A stretch of 64,000 bases of DNA, taken from the NCBI RefSeq assembly GCF_002093975.1, contig NZ_MSZZ01000025.1, forward strand, positions 124,001 to 188,000, given 5' to 3'. The notes beneath the pieces were generated by a model. That model saw nothing but the letters and a program-made list of their open reading frames with translations. It ran no database searches and was not told the origin of the DNA. Of this stretch, positions 43,464-51,895 are shown piece after piece. A program made the translations under genes and the position numbers. This DNA comes from Thermoactinospora rubra (lineage in GTDB: Bacteria > Actinomycetota > Actinomycetes > Streptosporangiales > Streptosporangiaceae). How positions within the stretch are numbered: position 1 is the stretch's first letter; each line of letters opens with the position of its first letter.

Positions 43464-45365
43464 ATGGGATACGACCGCCTGACCCATCCCCTGGTGCGAG
43501 AGGGCGGCGAGCTGCGCAGGGCGAGCTGGGAGGAGGCGCTGGACCGCGCCGCCGAGGGCTTCCGGCGCAACGTCGCCAGGCACGGCCCCGACTGCTTCGC
43601 CATGCTGTCGTGCGCCCGCTCCACCAACGAGATGAACTACGTGGGCCAGAAGTTCACCCGCGTCGTGATCGGCACCAACAACGTCGACTCCTGCAACCGC
43701 ACCTGCCACGCGCCGAGCGTGGCCGGGCTGTCGGCGGTCTTCGGCAGCGGCGGCGGCACCTCCTCCTACCAGGAGATCGAGGACACCGACGTGATCGTCA
43801 TGTGGGGCTCGGCCGCCCGCGACGCCCACCCCATCTTCTTCCACCACGTCCTCAAGGCCCTGCACAAGGGCGCGCGGATGTTCGCCGTCGACCCGCGGCG
43901 CACCGGCACCGCCCGGTGGGCGCACCGCTGGCTCGGCCTCAACGTCGGCACCGACATCCCGCTGGCCCACGCCGTCGCCCGCGAGATCATCCACGCGGGC
44001 CTGCACAACGAGGCGTTCATCGAACGGGCCACGGTCGGCTTCGAGGAGTTCAGGCAGTCGGTCGAGCCCTGGACCCTCCAGGCCGCCGAGCAGGTCACCG
44101 GCGTCCCCGCCGCGGCCGTCCGCGAGCTGGCGCACGCCTACGCCACGGCCGACCGCGCGCAGCTGTGCTGGACGCTGGGCATCACCGAGCACCACAACGC
44201 CACCGACAACGTCCGCGCGCTGATCAACCTGGCCCTGCTCACCGGGCACGTCGGCCGGTACGGCTCGGGCCTGTCGCCGCTGCGCGGCCAGAACAACGTG
44301 CAGGGCGGCGGCGACATGGGCGCCATCCCCAATCGGCTGCCGGGCTTCCAGGACATCCTCGACCCCGGGATCCGGGCCCGCTTCGAGGCGGCCTGGGGCG
44401 TGCCCATCCAGCCCCGCCACGGCCTGAACCTCACCCAGATGCTGGAGGCCATGGCCGAGGGCGAGGTGACCACCTGCTACCTCATCGGCGAGAACCCCGT
44501 GCAGTCCGAGGCCGACTCGCTGGCCTGCATCAAGCGCCTGTCGATGCTGGACCACCTCGTCGTGCAGGACATCTTCCTCACCAAGACCGCCCAGATGGCC
44601 GACGTGGTGCTGCCCGCCGGCGCGGCCTGGTGCGAGTCGGAGGGCACCTTCACCAACAGCGAGCGCCGGGTCCAGCGGGTCCGCAAGGCCCTGGAGCCTC
44701 CGGGCGAGGCGCGCGACGACATCTGGATCCTGTGCGAGCTGGCCCGGCGGCTGGGCCACGACTGGCGCTACGACAGCGCCGAGCAGGTCTGGGACGAGGT
44801 CCGCTCGCTGTCGCCCGCGCACGCGGGCATGACCTACGAACGGCTGGAGAGGCTGCAGGGCATCCAGTGGCCCTGCCCGTCGGAGGACTCCCTGGAGCCG
44901 CCGTTCCTGCACGGCCGCCTGTGGGAGAGCGACCCCGCCAGGCGCGGCGCGCCCGCGCCGTTCGCCGTGCTGCGCCACTCGCCGCCGGTGGACGTGGTGG
45001 ACGAGGAGTACCCGCTGCGCCTGACCACCGGCCGCCGCCTCGACTCCTACAACACCGGCGTGCAGTCCTCGGGCTTCCCCTCTCCCCTGCGCCGGGGCGA
45101 GACCATCGAGATGTGCCCGGAGGACGCCGAGAAGCTGGGCGTGGTCGCGGGCGAGGAGGTGCGGATCACCTCGCGGCGCGGGTCGGTGATCGCGCCGGTG
45201 TTCATCGACCCGGCGCTGCGGCCGGGCCTGGTGTTCATGACCATGCACTTCCCGGACGAGGTCGACACCAACTCGCTCACCATCGAGGCCACCTGCCCGA
45301 TCGCGGGCACCGCCGAGTTCAAGGCGGCGGCCGTCCGCGTCGAGAAGCTCGTGGCGGTGGGCTGA
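43464..45365 (+). CDS. Formate dehydrogenase alpha subunit, catalytic part (lacks Fe4S4 N-domain)
   Basis: A 633-residue molybdopterin oxidoreductase that would oxidise formate to CO2 at a bis-MGD molybdenum site. ATG 43464 (GGAGGG upstream) begins MGYDRLTHPLVREGGELRRA, the point where the molybdopterin domain normally starts after the Fe4S4 domain. The Mo-ligand Cys and adjacent His lie in NRTCHAPSVAGL (about 80), followed by MWGSAARDAHP, RGQNNVQGGGDMGAIP and the C-terminal MopB domain (LTTGRRLDSYNTG, about 525). The missing N-terminal [4Fe-4S] segment is encoded at the end of the third gene of the operon. The stop overlaps the next start by one base. Confidence 0.9.
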   Translation: MGYDRLTHPLVREGGELRRASWEEALDRAAEGFRRNVARHGPDCFAMLSCARSTNEMNYVGQKFTRVVIGTNNVDSCNRTCHAPSVAGLSAVFGSGGGTSSYQEIEDTDVIVMWGSAARDAHPIFFHHVLKALHKGARMFAVDPRRTGTARWAHRWLGLNVGTDIPLAHAVAREIIHAGLHNEAFIERATVGFEEFRQSVEPWTLQAAEQVTGVPAAAVRELAHAYATADRAQLCWTLGITEHHNATDNVRALINLALLTGHVGRYGSGLSPLRGQNNVQGGGDMGAIPNRLPGFQDILDPGIRARFEAAWGVPIQPRHGLNLTQMLEAMAEGEVTTCYLIGENPVQSEADSLACIKRLSMLDHLVVQDIFLTKTAQMADVVLPAGAAWCESEGTFTNSERRVQRVRKALEPPGEARDDIWILCELARRLGHDWRYDSAEQVWDEVRSLSPAHAGMTYERLERLQGIQWPCPSEDSLEPPFLHGRLWESDPARRGAPAPFAVLRHSPPVDVVDEEYPLRLTTGRRLDSYNTGVQSSGFPSPLRRGETIEMCPEDAEKLGVVAGEEVRITSRRGSVIAPVFIDPALRPGLVFMTMHFPDEVDTNSLTIEATCPIAGTAEFKAAAVRVEKLVAVG

Positions 45366-47167
45366 TGGACCTGCGCTTCCGCGACGCCGCGCCCACCGAG
45401 GAGGAGCGGGCGGCGGTGGACGCCCTCCTCGGCCCGCCCGCCACCGCCTGGGAGGGCGGCGCGCGCACCGAGGCCGACCTGCGCTTCGCCGCCCGGTCCG
45501 AGCCGCGGCGGGACCTGCTGCTGCCCGCCCTGCACGCGGTCAACGACCGGGTGGGGTGGATCAGCGAGGGGGCGCTCGACTACATCTGCCGCCGCCTCAC
45601 CGTGCCGCCCGCCGAGGCGTACGGCGTGGCGTCGTTCTACTCGCTGTTCTCGCTGAAGCCGCGTCCGGCCCGGGTGCTGCACGTGTGCACAGACCTGGCG
45701 TGCCGGGCGCGGGGGGCGGAGGAGGTACGGCGGCGCGTGGAGGCCGAGCTCGGGCCTGCCGGGCTGGCGTGGCAGGCGAGCCCGTGCCTGGGCATGTGCG
45801 AGCGGGCCCCGGCGGCGCTGGCGCTGGAGGCGGGGGATCCGCCGTCGTTCGCCGAGTACTCCTTCGCGGACGCTCCGGGCAATCCCGGCTCCGCCGTACC
45901 CGGCGTGCTCGCCGTACGGGCCGAGGACCAAGGGGAGAGTACGGCGGGGCGGGGGCGGCCTGGAGTGCCCCAGGCCGGGCAGCCGGGCCTGGTCCTCCTC
46001 AGGCGCGTCGGCCAGGTCGACCCCGCCAGCCTGGACGACTACCGCGCCACCGGCGGCTACCGCGCCCTGCGCCGGGCCTTCGACCTCGGCCCCGCCGGGG
46101 TGATCCGGGAGGTGCTCGACTCGGGCCTGGTCGGCAGAGGCGGCGCCGCCTTCCCCACCGGCCGCAAGTGGGACGCCACCGCCCGCCAGCCCGACCACCC
46201 CCACTACCTGGTGTGCAACGCCGACGAGAGCGAGCCGGGCACCTTCAAGGACCGCGTGCTCATGGAGGGCGACCCCTACGCGCTCATCGAGGCGATGACG
46301 ATCGCCGCCTACGCCACCGGCTGCGCCAAGGGCTACCTCTACATCCGCGGCGAGTACCCCACCGCCGTCCGCCGCCTCCGGCACGCCATCGCCACCGCCC
46401 GGTCCCGCGGCTTCCTCGGCGACGACGTCATGGGCCACGGCTTCGCCTTCGACATCGAGCTCAGGCGCGGCGCCGGCGCCTACATCTGCGGCGAGGAGAC
46501 CGCGATCTTCAACTCGATCGAGGGTTACCGAGGCGAGCCTCGCAGCAAGCCGCCCTTCCCTGTGGAGAAGGGCCTGTTCGGCAAGCCGACCGTGGTCAAC
46601 AACGTCGAGACGCTGGTCAACGTGCTGCCCATCCTGGAGCGCGGCGCCCGGGCCTACGCCGCCGCCGAGCCCAAGCTGTTCTGCGTCTCCGGATGCGTGG
46701 CCAGGCCGGGCGTCTACGAGCTGACCTTCGGCGCGACGCTGCGCGAGCTGCTGGACATGGCCGTCCCGACCGGCCGGGTCAGGGCGGTCCTGCTGGGCGG
46801 CGCCGCCGGGGCGTTCGTCACCGACCTGGACATCCCCCTCACCTTCGAGGGCACCCGCGACGCGGGCGCGACGCTCGGCTCCGGCGTGGTCCTGGTGATC
46901 GACGACACCGTCGACCTCAAGGGGCTGCTGCTGCGCATCGCCGAGTTCTTCCGCGACGAGTCCTGCGGCCAGTGCGTGCCCTGCCGGGTCGGCACCGTGC
47001 GCCAGGAGGAGGCCCTGCACCGCCTGTCGCGCCGCGTCGAGGACAGCGACCTGGTCCTGCTGCGCGAGGTCGGCCAGGCCATGCGCGACGCCTCCATCTG
47101 CGGCCTGGGCCAGACCGCGTGGAACGCCATCGAATCCGCCGTCGACCGCCTTGGAGTGTTCAAGTGA
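45365..47167 (+). CDS. Formate dehydrogenase NADH module, fused NuoE-NuoF-type subunit
   Basis: A 600-residue fusion of the gamma and beta subunits of NAD-linked formate dehydrogenases. The NuoE-like part (1-160) binds a [2Fe-2S] cluster with CTDLAC and CLGMC; a Gly/Pro linker (about 165-210) follows; the NuoF-like part has FMN/NADH motifs (GRGGAAFPTGRKW, CNADESEPGTFKDR, GAGAYICGEETAI) and the [4Fe-4S] site SCGQCVPCR with a later Cys in SICGLGQ. It passes electrons from formate oxidation to NAD+. Coupled by overlaps to the genes on each side. Confidence 0.92.
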   Translation: MDLRFRDAAPTEEERAAVDALLGPPATAWEGGARTEADLRFAARSEPRRDLLLPALHAVNDRVGWISEGALDYICRRLTVPPAEAYGVASFYSLFSLKPRPARVLHVCTDLACRARGAEEVRRRVEAELGPAGLAWQASPCLGMCERAPAALALEAGDPPSFAEYSFADAPGNPGSAVPGVLAVRAEDQGESTAGRGRPGVPQAGQPGLVLLRRVGQVDPASLDDYRATGGYRALRRAFDLGPAGVIREVLDSGLVGRGGAAFPTGRKWDATARQPDHPHYLVCNADESEPGTFKDRVLMEGDPYALIEAMTIAAYATGCAKGYLYIRGEYPTAVRRLRHAIATARSRGFLGDDVMGHGFAFDIELRRGAGAYICGEETAIFNSIEGYRGEPRSKPPFPVEKGLFGKPTVVNNVETLVNVLPILERGARAYAAAEPKLFCVSGCVARPGVYELTFGATLRELLDMAVPTGRVRAVLLGGAAGAFVTDLDIPLTFEGTRDAGATLGSGVVLVIDDTVDLKGLLLRIAEFFRDESCGQCVPCRVGTVRQEEALHRLSRRVEDSDLVLLREVGQAMRDASICGLGQTAWNAIESAVDRLGVFK

Positions 47168-48006
47168 TCCCGTTGCAGCCGCCCCGCCGGCTCGTCGACG
47201 TCGAGATCGACGGCCGGGCCGTCCGCGTGCCGGAGGGCGCCACGATCCTGGACGCCTGCCGGGCGGCGGGCCAGGACGTGCCGACCCTCTGCCACGGCGA
47301 CACGCTGACGCCCAAGAACGCCTGCCGGGTTTGCGTGGTCGAGGTCGAGGGCGCGCGCACGCTGGCGCCGGCCTGCTCGCGCAAGGCCGAGCCGGGCATG
47401 TCGGTCAGCACCGGCAGCGAGCGCGCCCGGCACAGCCGCAAGGTCGTGCTGGAGCTGCTGGCCTCCTCGGCGGACCTGTCCACCACGCCGCGCGCCGCCG
47501 AGTGGATCGAGGAGTACGGCGCGCGGCCGGACCGGTTCGGCGAGCAGGCGGCCACGGTCGAGCAGCCCGCCAAGGTGGACAACGACCTCTACGTGCGCGA
47601 CTACGCCAAGTGCATCCTGTGCTACAAGTGCGTGGACGCCTGCGGCGACCAGTGGCAGAACACCTTCGCGATCGCCGTGGCCGGACGCGGGTTCGACGCG
47701 ACGATCTCCACCGAGTTCGACGCCCCGCTGACCGACTCGGCCTGCGTGTTCTGCGGCAACTGCGTGGAGGTGTGCCCGACGGGGGCGCTGTCGTTCAAGA
47801 CCGAGTTCGACATGCGGGCCGAGGGCACCTGGGACGAGTCGCGCCAGACGCGCACCACGACGATCTGCAGCTACTGCGGCGTGGGCTGCAACCTCACCCT
47901 GCACGTGCAGGACAACAAGATCGTCAAGGTGACGTCGCCGCACGACAACCCGGTGACCCACGGCAACCTGTGCGTCAAGGGCCGCTTCGGCTATGGCTAC
48001 GTCTAG
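47164..48006 (+). CDS. Formate dehydrogenase iron-sulfur subunit carrying the displaced alpha N-terminal domain
   Basis: A 280-residue protein starting at GTG 47164 (GTGA overlap). Domains: [2Fe-2S] ferredoxin (about 10-90; CHGDTLTPKNACRVC and a later ACSRKAE), a His-Cys-type region, two [4Fe-4S] motifs (CILCYKCVDAC about 156, CVFCGNCVEVCPTGA about 197) and finally a Molybdop_Fe4S4 domain (CSYCGVGCNL about 238 and NLCVKGRFGYGYV at the very end). These are the first 280 residues of a normal FdsA-type alpha subunit; the protein stops exactly where the molybdopterin domain should begin. The rest is the first gene of the operon. Confidence 0.9.
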   Translation: MIPLQPPRRLVDVEIDGRAVRVPEGATILDACRAAGQDVPTLCHGDTLTPKNACRVCVVEVEGARTLAPACSRKAEPGMSVSTGSERARHSRKVVLELLASSADLSTTPRAAEWIEEYGARPDRFGEQAATVEQPAKVDNDLYVRDYAKCILCYKCVDACGDQWQNTFAIAVAGRGFDATISTEFDAPLTDSACVFCGNCVEVCPTGALSFKTEFDMRAEGTWDESRQTRTTTICSYCGVGCNLTLHVQDNKIVKVTSPHDNPVTHGNLCVKGRFGYGYV

Positions 48007-48853
48007 GACCCTGCGCAGGCCGATCCTGCGCATCCGCGACGCGGCGCCCGCGCGCCGGGTCGACCAGCTGGCCGCCGAGGAGCCGCTGGAGATCAGGCTC
48101 GACGGCGTCCCGCTCACGGTGACGATGCGCACGCCCGGCGACGACTTCGACCTGGCGGCCGGCTTCCTGGTCAGCGAGGGCGCGGTGGGCGCCGCCGAGG
48201 ACATCGCCACGATCCGCTACTGCGCGGGCGCCACCGTGGACGGCTCCAACACCTACAACGTCCTGGACGTACGGCTCGCGCCGGGCGTGCCCGCGCCGCG
48301 CCCGCGCAACTTCTACACCACCTCCTCCTGCGGGGTGTGCGGCAAGGCCTCGCTGGAGGCGGTGAGCACGGTGACGCGCTGGAGCGCCCGCGACGACCCG
48401 GTCAGGGTGCCGCTGCCGGTGGTCGCCACCCTGCCCGACCGGCTGCGGGCGGCCCAGCGGGTGTTCGACAGGACCGGCGGCCTGCACGCCGCCGGGCTGT
48501 TCACGGCCCGGGGCGAGCCGCTGTGCGTGCGGGAGGACGTCGGCCGCCACAACGCGGTGGACAAGATCCTGGGCTGGGCGCTGCGCGGCGGGCGGCTGCC
48601 GCTGGCCGGGACCGTGCTCACGGTCTCCGGGCGCGCCTCGTTCGAGCTGGTGCAGAAGGCGGTCATGGCCGGGATCCCCGTGCTGGCGGCGGTCTCGGCG
48701 CCCTCGTCGCTGGCGGTGGAGCTGGCCGAGGACCAGGGGCTGACGCTGATCGGGTTCCTGCGCGGCGAGTCGATGAACGTCTACACGGGTGAGCACCGGT
48801 TGGACGTCACCCCGGGCGCCGGTGCCGGCTCCACCGGCGCACACCCGGGGTGA
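47993..48853 (+). CDS. fdhD: Formate dehydrogenase accessory sulfurtransferase FdhD
   Basis: A 286-residue protein that transfers sulfur to the molybdenum cofactor of formate dehydrogenase. The paired cysteines CGVCGK (about 117), the VREDVGRHNAVDKILG motif (about 180), VSGRASFELVQKAVMAG and the SLAVELAEDQGLTLIGF end are characteristic. It overlaps the upstream gene by 14 bases, so it is coupled to the enzyme it activates. The last 15 codons hold strong inverted repeats that may belong to the operon terminator. Confidence 0.94.
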   Translation: MATSRTLRRPILRIRDAAPARRVDQLAAEEPLEIRLDGVPLTVTMRTPGDDFDLAAGFLVSEGAVGAAEDIATIRYCAGATVDGSNTYNVLDVRLAPGVPAPRPRNFYTTSSCGVCGKASLEAVSTVTRWSARDDPVRVPLPVVATLPDRLRAAQRVFDRTGGLHAAGLFTARGEPLCVREDVGRHNAVDKILGWALRGGRLPLAGTVLTVSGRASFELVQKAVMAGIPVLAAVSAPSSLAVELAEDQGLTLIGFLRGESMNVYTGEHRLDVTPGAGAGSTGAHPG

Positions 48854-48857
48854 TGAC

Positions 48858-48902
48858 GGGATGCCGGCCGGCGCCCGGCCCCCGGCGGCCGTTCGGCATC
48901 CC
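48858..48902 (+). terminator. Terminator hairpin after fdhD
   Basis: GGGATGCCG (48858-48866) pairs with CGGCATCCC (48894-48902); the region between is itself GC-rich and self-complementary. It begins five bases after the fdhD stop and ends before the znuA promoter. Confidence 0.65.
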
Positions 48903-48913
48903 ACCCCGCGATT

Positions 48914-48943
48914 TTGACAACCATTTTCATTTCGCGGCATACT
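48914..48943 (+). promoter_or_regulatory. znuA promoter with Zur box
   Basis: TTGACA (48914-48919) and CATACT (48938-48943) are spaced 18 bases apart. The start codon lies six bases after the -10, so the transcript is probably leaderless. TGACAACCATTTTCA (48915-48929) matches the actinobacterial Zur consensus TGAnAAnnnTTnTCA and covers the -35 and spacer, which fits zinc-dependent repression. Confidence 0.75.
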
Positions 48944-48949
48944 GGCCAC

Positions 48950-49888
48950 ATGATGTCAGGAAATATCCGGCTGCGAGCTGCCGGTTTGCTGGCCGGGGCC
49001 GCGCTGCTCACCACCACCGCCTGCGGCGCGGGAGCCGCCGAGACCGCCGCTCCCGGAGGCCGGCCCGAGGTGGTCGCCGCGTTCTATCCGCTGCAGTGGG
49101 TGACCGAGCAGGTCGGCGGATCCGACATCAAGGTCACGACGCTCACCGCCCCCGGCGTGGAGCCGCACGACCTGGAGCTCAATCCCCAGCAGGTCGCCCA
49201 GATCGGCGCGGCGGCCCTGGCGGTCTACATCAAGGGCGTCCAGCCCGCCGTCGACGAGGCCGTCGAGCAGCACGCCGCCGGCAAGAGCTTCGACGCCGCC
49301 ACCGCCGTCCGGACCCTCCCCGCCGCCGCGCACGCCGAGGAGGGACACGAGGAAGAGGGGCACGAGCACGAGGTCTCCTACGACCCCCACATCTGGCTCG
49401 ACCCCTCCCGCCTGGCCACCGTGGCCACCAGGCTCGGCGAGCGCCTGGGCGAGGCCGACGCCGCCCACGCCGAGGCCTACAGGGACCGCGCCGCCAAGAC
49501 CGCGGCCACGCTGACCTCGCTCGACCAGGAGATGGCCAGGGGTCTGGCCTCCTGCTCCGTCAAGACGCTGGTCACCGGCCACGAGGCGTTCGGCTACCTC
49601 GCCGACCGCTACGGGCTCAAGCAGGTCGGCATCACGATCGACCCCGAGAGCGAGCCCTCCCCCGCGCGCATCGCCGAGGTGGCCGAGGTGGCAAAGCGGG
49701 AGAAGGTGACTACCATTTTCACCGAGACCCTCGTCAGCCCCAAGGCCGCCGAGGTGCTCGCCAAGGAAGTGGGGGCCAAGACCGCGGTCCTTGACCCCCT
49801 GGAGGGCCCGCCGTCCGGCGGCGACTACGTGTCGGCGATGCGGCGCAACCTCCAGACGCTCCAGACCGCGCTGGGATGCTCCTCTTGA
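48950..49888 (+). CDS. znuA: Zinc ABC transporter substrate-binding lipoprotein
   Basis: A 312-residue metal-binding lipoprotein of the cluster A-I family. ATG 48950 (or the next codon, also ATG) starts a signal peptide ending at a lipobox-like TTTACG (about 25). Zinc ligands are expected in EPHDLELNPQQ, in DPHIWLDP after the acidic-His loop (EEGHEEEGHEHE, about 133-144), in TGHEAFGYL and in the final ILDP-type Asp (AVLDPLEG). The His/Glu-rich loop is typical of zinc rather than manganese proteins. Followed with overlap by znuC. Confidence 0.92.
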   Translation: MMSGNIRLRAAGLLAGAALLTTTACGAGAAETAAPGGRPEVVAAFYPLQWVTEQVGGSDIKVTTLTAPGVEPHDLELNPQQVAQIGAAALAVYIKGVQPAVDEAVEQHAAGKSFDAATAVRTLPAAAHAEEGHEEEGHEHEVSYDPHIWLDPSRLATVATRLGERLGEADAAHAEAYRDRAAKTAATLTSLDQEMARGLASCSVKTLVTGHEAFGYLADRYGLKQVGITIDPESEPSPARIAEVAEVAKREKVTTIFTETLVSPKAAEVLAKEVGAKTAVLDPLEGPPSGGDYVSAMRRNLQTLQTALGCSS

Positions 49889-50664
49889 CAGACACTGCCT
49901 TCGCGATGACCGGCGGCCAGGTGATCCTGGACGGTCGGCACGTGCTCCGCGGCATCGGCCTGACCGTCCGCGCCGGCGAGGTCGTGGCCGTGCTCGGCGC
50001 GAACGGATCGGGCAAGTCCACCCTGGTCCGCGCGCTGCTCGGCCTCACGCCGCTGGCCGCCGGCTCCACCCTCCTGTACGGCGTGCCGCCCGCGAGGTTC
50101 CGCCAGTGGTGGCGCATCGGCTACGTCCCCCAGCGCCTCCAGGTCGGCGGCGGGGTGCCCGCGACGGTGCGCGAGGTCGTGGCCTCCGGGCGCATCGCGC
50201 GCCAGCGCAGGCTCCGCCCCACCAGCTCGGCCGACCGCGCGGCCGTCGCGGCGGCGCTAGAGGCCGTGGGGCTGGCCGACCGGGCCGGGGACCGCGTCCA
50301 GGACCTGTCGGGCGGCCAGCAGCAGCGCGTCCTCATCGCCCGGGCCCTGGCCGGCGAGCCCGACACCTACGTCATGGACGAGCCCACCGCGGGCGTCGAC
50401 GCCGAGAGCCAGCGCATGCTCGCCCGCACCCTGGCCACGCTGGCCGGGCAGGGCAAGACCATCGTCCTGGTCGCCCACGAGCTCGGGCCGCTGGAGCCGC
50501 TGATCACGCGCGGCATCGTGCTGCGCGACGGGCTGGTCGCCCACGACGGCCCGCCCCCGCAGCCCGAGGGCGAGTGTGCGCGGCCCGGGCACGAGCACGT
50601 GCACCCGCACGAGGAGCCGCAGGCCGTGGCACGCGCCCTTGAAGGATGGCAGGTCAAGCCATGA
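49876..50664 (+). CDS. znuC: Zinc ABC transporter ATP-binding protein
   Basis: A 262-residue ABC ATPase: Walker A LGANGSGKST (about 40), Q-loop YVPQRL, signature LSGGQQQR (about 145), Walker B TYVMDEPTAG (about 165) and switch His in VAHELG. The C-terminus has a His-rich tail (HEHVHPHEEP) that may sense or chelate zinc. It overlaps znuA by 13 bases and znuB by four. Confidence 0.92.
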   Translation: MLLLTDTAFAMTGGQVILDGRHVLRGIGLTVRAGEVVAVLGANGSGKSTLVRALLGLTPLAAGSTLLYGVPPARFRQWWRIGYVPQRLQVGGGVPATVREVVASGRIARQRRLRPTSSADRAAVAAALEAVGLADRAGDRVQDLSGGQQQRVLIARALAGEPDTYVMDEPTAGVDAESQRMLARTLATLAGQGKTIVLVAHELGPLEPLITRGIVLRDGLVAHDGPPPQPEGECARPGHEHVHPHEEPQAVARALEGWQVKP

Positions 50665-51509
50665 TCGAGCTGCTCGGCCTGCCGTTCTTCCAGCAGGCGC
50701 TCCTGGCCGCGCTGCTGGTGGGGCTGTGCGCGCCCGCGGTCGGCACGTTCATCGTGCAACGGCGGCTGGCGCTGCTCGGTGACGGGATCGGCCACGTGGC
50801 CCTGACCGGCGTCGCGCTCGGTTTCCTCACCGGCACCGCCCCTGTGCTGACCGCCGTCCTGGTCTCGATCGCCGGCGCGGTCACCATCGAGCTGGTGCGG
50901 GCGCGCGGCAAGACCACCGGGGACGTGGCGCTGGCCCTGCTGTTCTATGGCGGCATCGCGGGCGGCGTGCTGCTCATGGGCATCGCCCCGGGCGGCAGCA
51001 ACGCCAAGCTCAACTCCTACCTGTTCGGCTCCATCGCCACCGTCGCCGCCGAGGACCTGTGGGTCATCGCCGGCCTGGCCGTGGCCGTGATCGGCGTGGT
51101 GGTGGCGTTCGGCCGCGAGCTGTTCGTGCTGTGCCAGGACGAGGAGGTCGCCCGGGCCAGCGGGCTGCCGGTGCGGGCGCTCTCCATGATCATCGCGGTC
51201 ACCGCCGCGCTGACCGTGGTCATCGCCATGCGCGTGGTGGGCCTGCTGCTGGTCAGCGCGCTCATGGTCATCCCGGTGGCCACCAGCCAGCAGTTCACCC
51301 GCGGCTTTCGCGCCACGATGCTGCTGGCCATGGCCTTCGGCGTGATCGCGGCCGTGGGCGGGCTGCTGGGCTCGACCATGTCGGCCAGGGTGCCGCCCGG
51401 CGCCGCCATCGTGCTGCTGGCGCTGGCGGGGTTCGCTCTGGCCCTGCCAATCGGTAGATTCGTCCGTCGGGGAAGCCGGGGAAGGTCGGGGAAGGAGGTC
51501 ACGGGGTGA
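50661..51509 (+). CDS. znuB: Zinc ABC transporter permease
   Basis: A 282-residue integral membrane protein of the ABC-3 family with eight to nine helices (LPFFQQALLAALLVGLCAP, RLALLGDGIGHVALTGVALG, SALMVIPVATSQQ). ATG 50661 overlaps the znuC stop; an alternative ATG at 50646 would overlap further. It forms the channel of the ZnuABC importer. Confidence 0.92.
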   Translation: MIELLGLPFFQQALLAALLVGLCAPAVGTFIVQRRLALLGDGIGHVALTGVALGFLTGTAPVLTAVLVSIAGAVTIELVRARGKTTGDVALALLFYGGIAGGVLLMGIAPGGSNAKLNSYLFGSIATVAAEDLWVIAGLAVAVIGVVVAFGRELFVLCQDEEVARASGLPVRALSMIIAVTAALTVVIAMRVVGLLLVSALMVIPVATSQQFTRGFRATMLLAMAFGVIAAVGGLLGSTMSARVPPGAAIVLLALAGFALALPIGRFVRRGSRGRSGKEVTG

Positions 51510-51895
51510 TGACGAGCCGCCGCGAGGCCGTGCATGACATCCTGCGCAAGAGCGAGGGTTTCCGCAGCGCGCAGGACGTCTACGCGCAGCTGCGCTCCGC
51601 CGGCGCCAAGATCGGGCTGACCACCGTCTACCGGGCCCTCCAGGCGCTCGCCGACGGCGGCAAGGTCGACGTGCTCCGCACCGACGACGGCGAGTCCGTC
51701 TACCGCGCGTGCGCCACCGACACGCACCACCACCACCTGGTCTGCCGCAAGTGCGGGCACACCGTCGAGGTGGCCGGGCCCGCCGTCGAGCGCTGGGCCG
51801 AGGCCGTGGGCGCCGAGCACGGCTTCACCGAGGTCACTCACACCGTCGAGGTCTTCGGCACCTGCTCGGGCTGTTCCACCTCGGCCCGGTCCTGA
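51506..51895 (+). CDS. zur: Zinc uptake regulator (Fur family)
   Basis: A 129-residue Fur-type repressor. GTG 51506 (or ATG 51509) follows AAGGAGGT. The winged helix (SAQDVYAQLRSAGAKIGLTT, then VYRALQALAD) precedes the metal-sensing half with THHHHLVCRKCGHTVEV and the structural CSGCS pair at the C-terminus. The operon partner genes and the Zur box before znuA identify it as Zur rather than Fur. Its last 58 bases overlap the convergent EamA gene. Confidence 0.92.
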   Translation: MMTSRREAVHDILRKSEGFRSAQDVYAQLRSAGAKIGLTTVYRALQALADGGKVDVLRTDDGESVYRACATDTHHHHLVCRKCGHTVEVAGPAVERWAEAVGAEHGFTEVTHTVEVFGTCSGCSTSARS

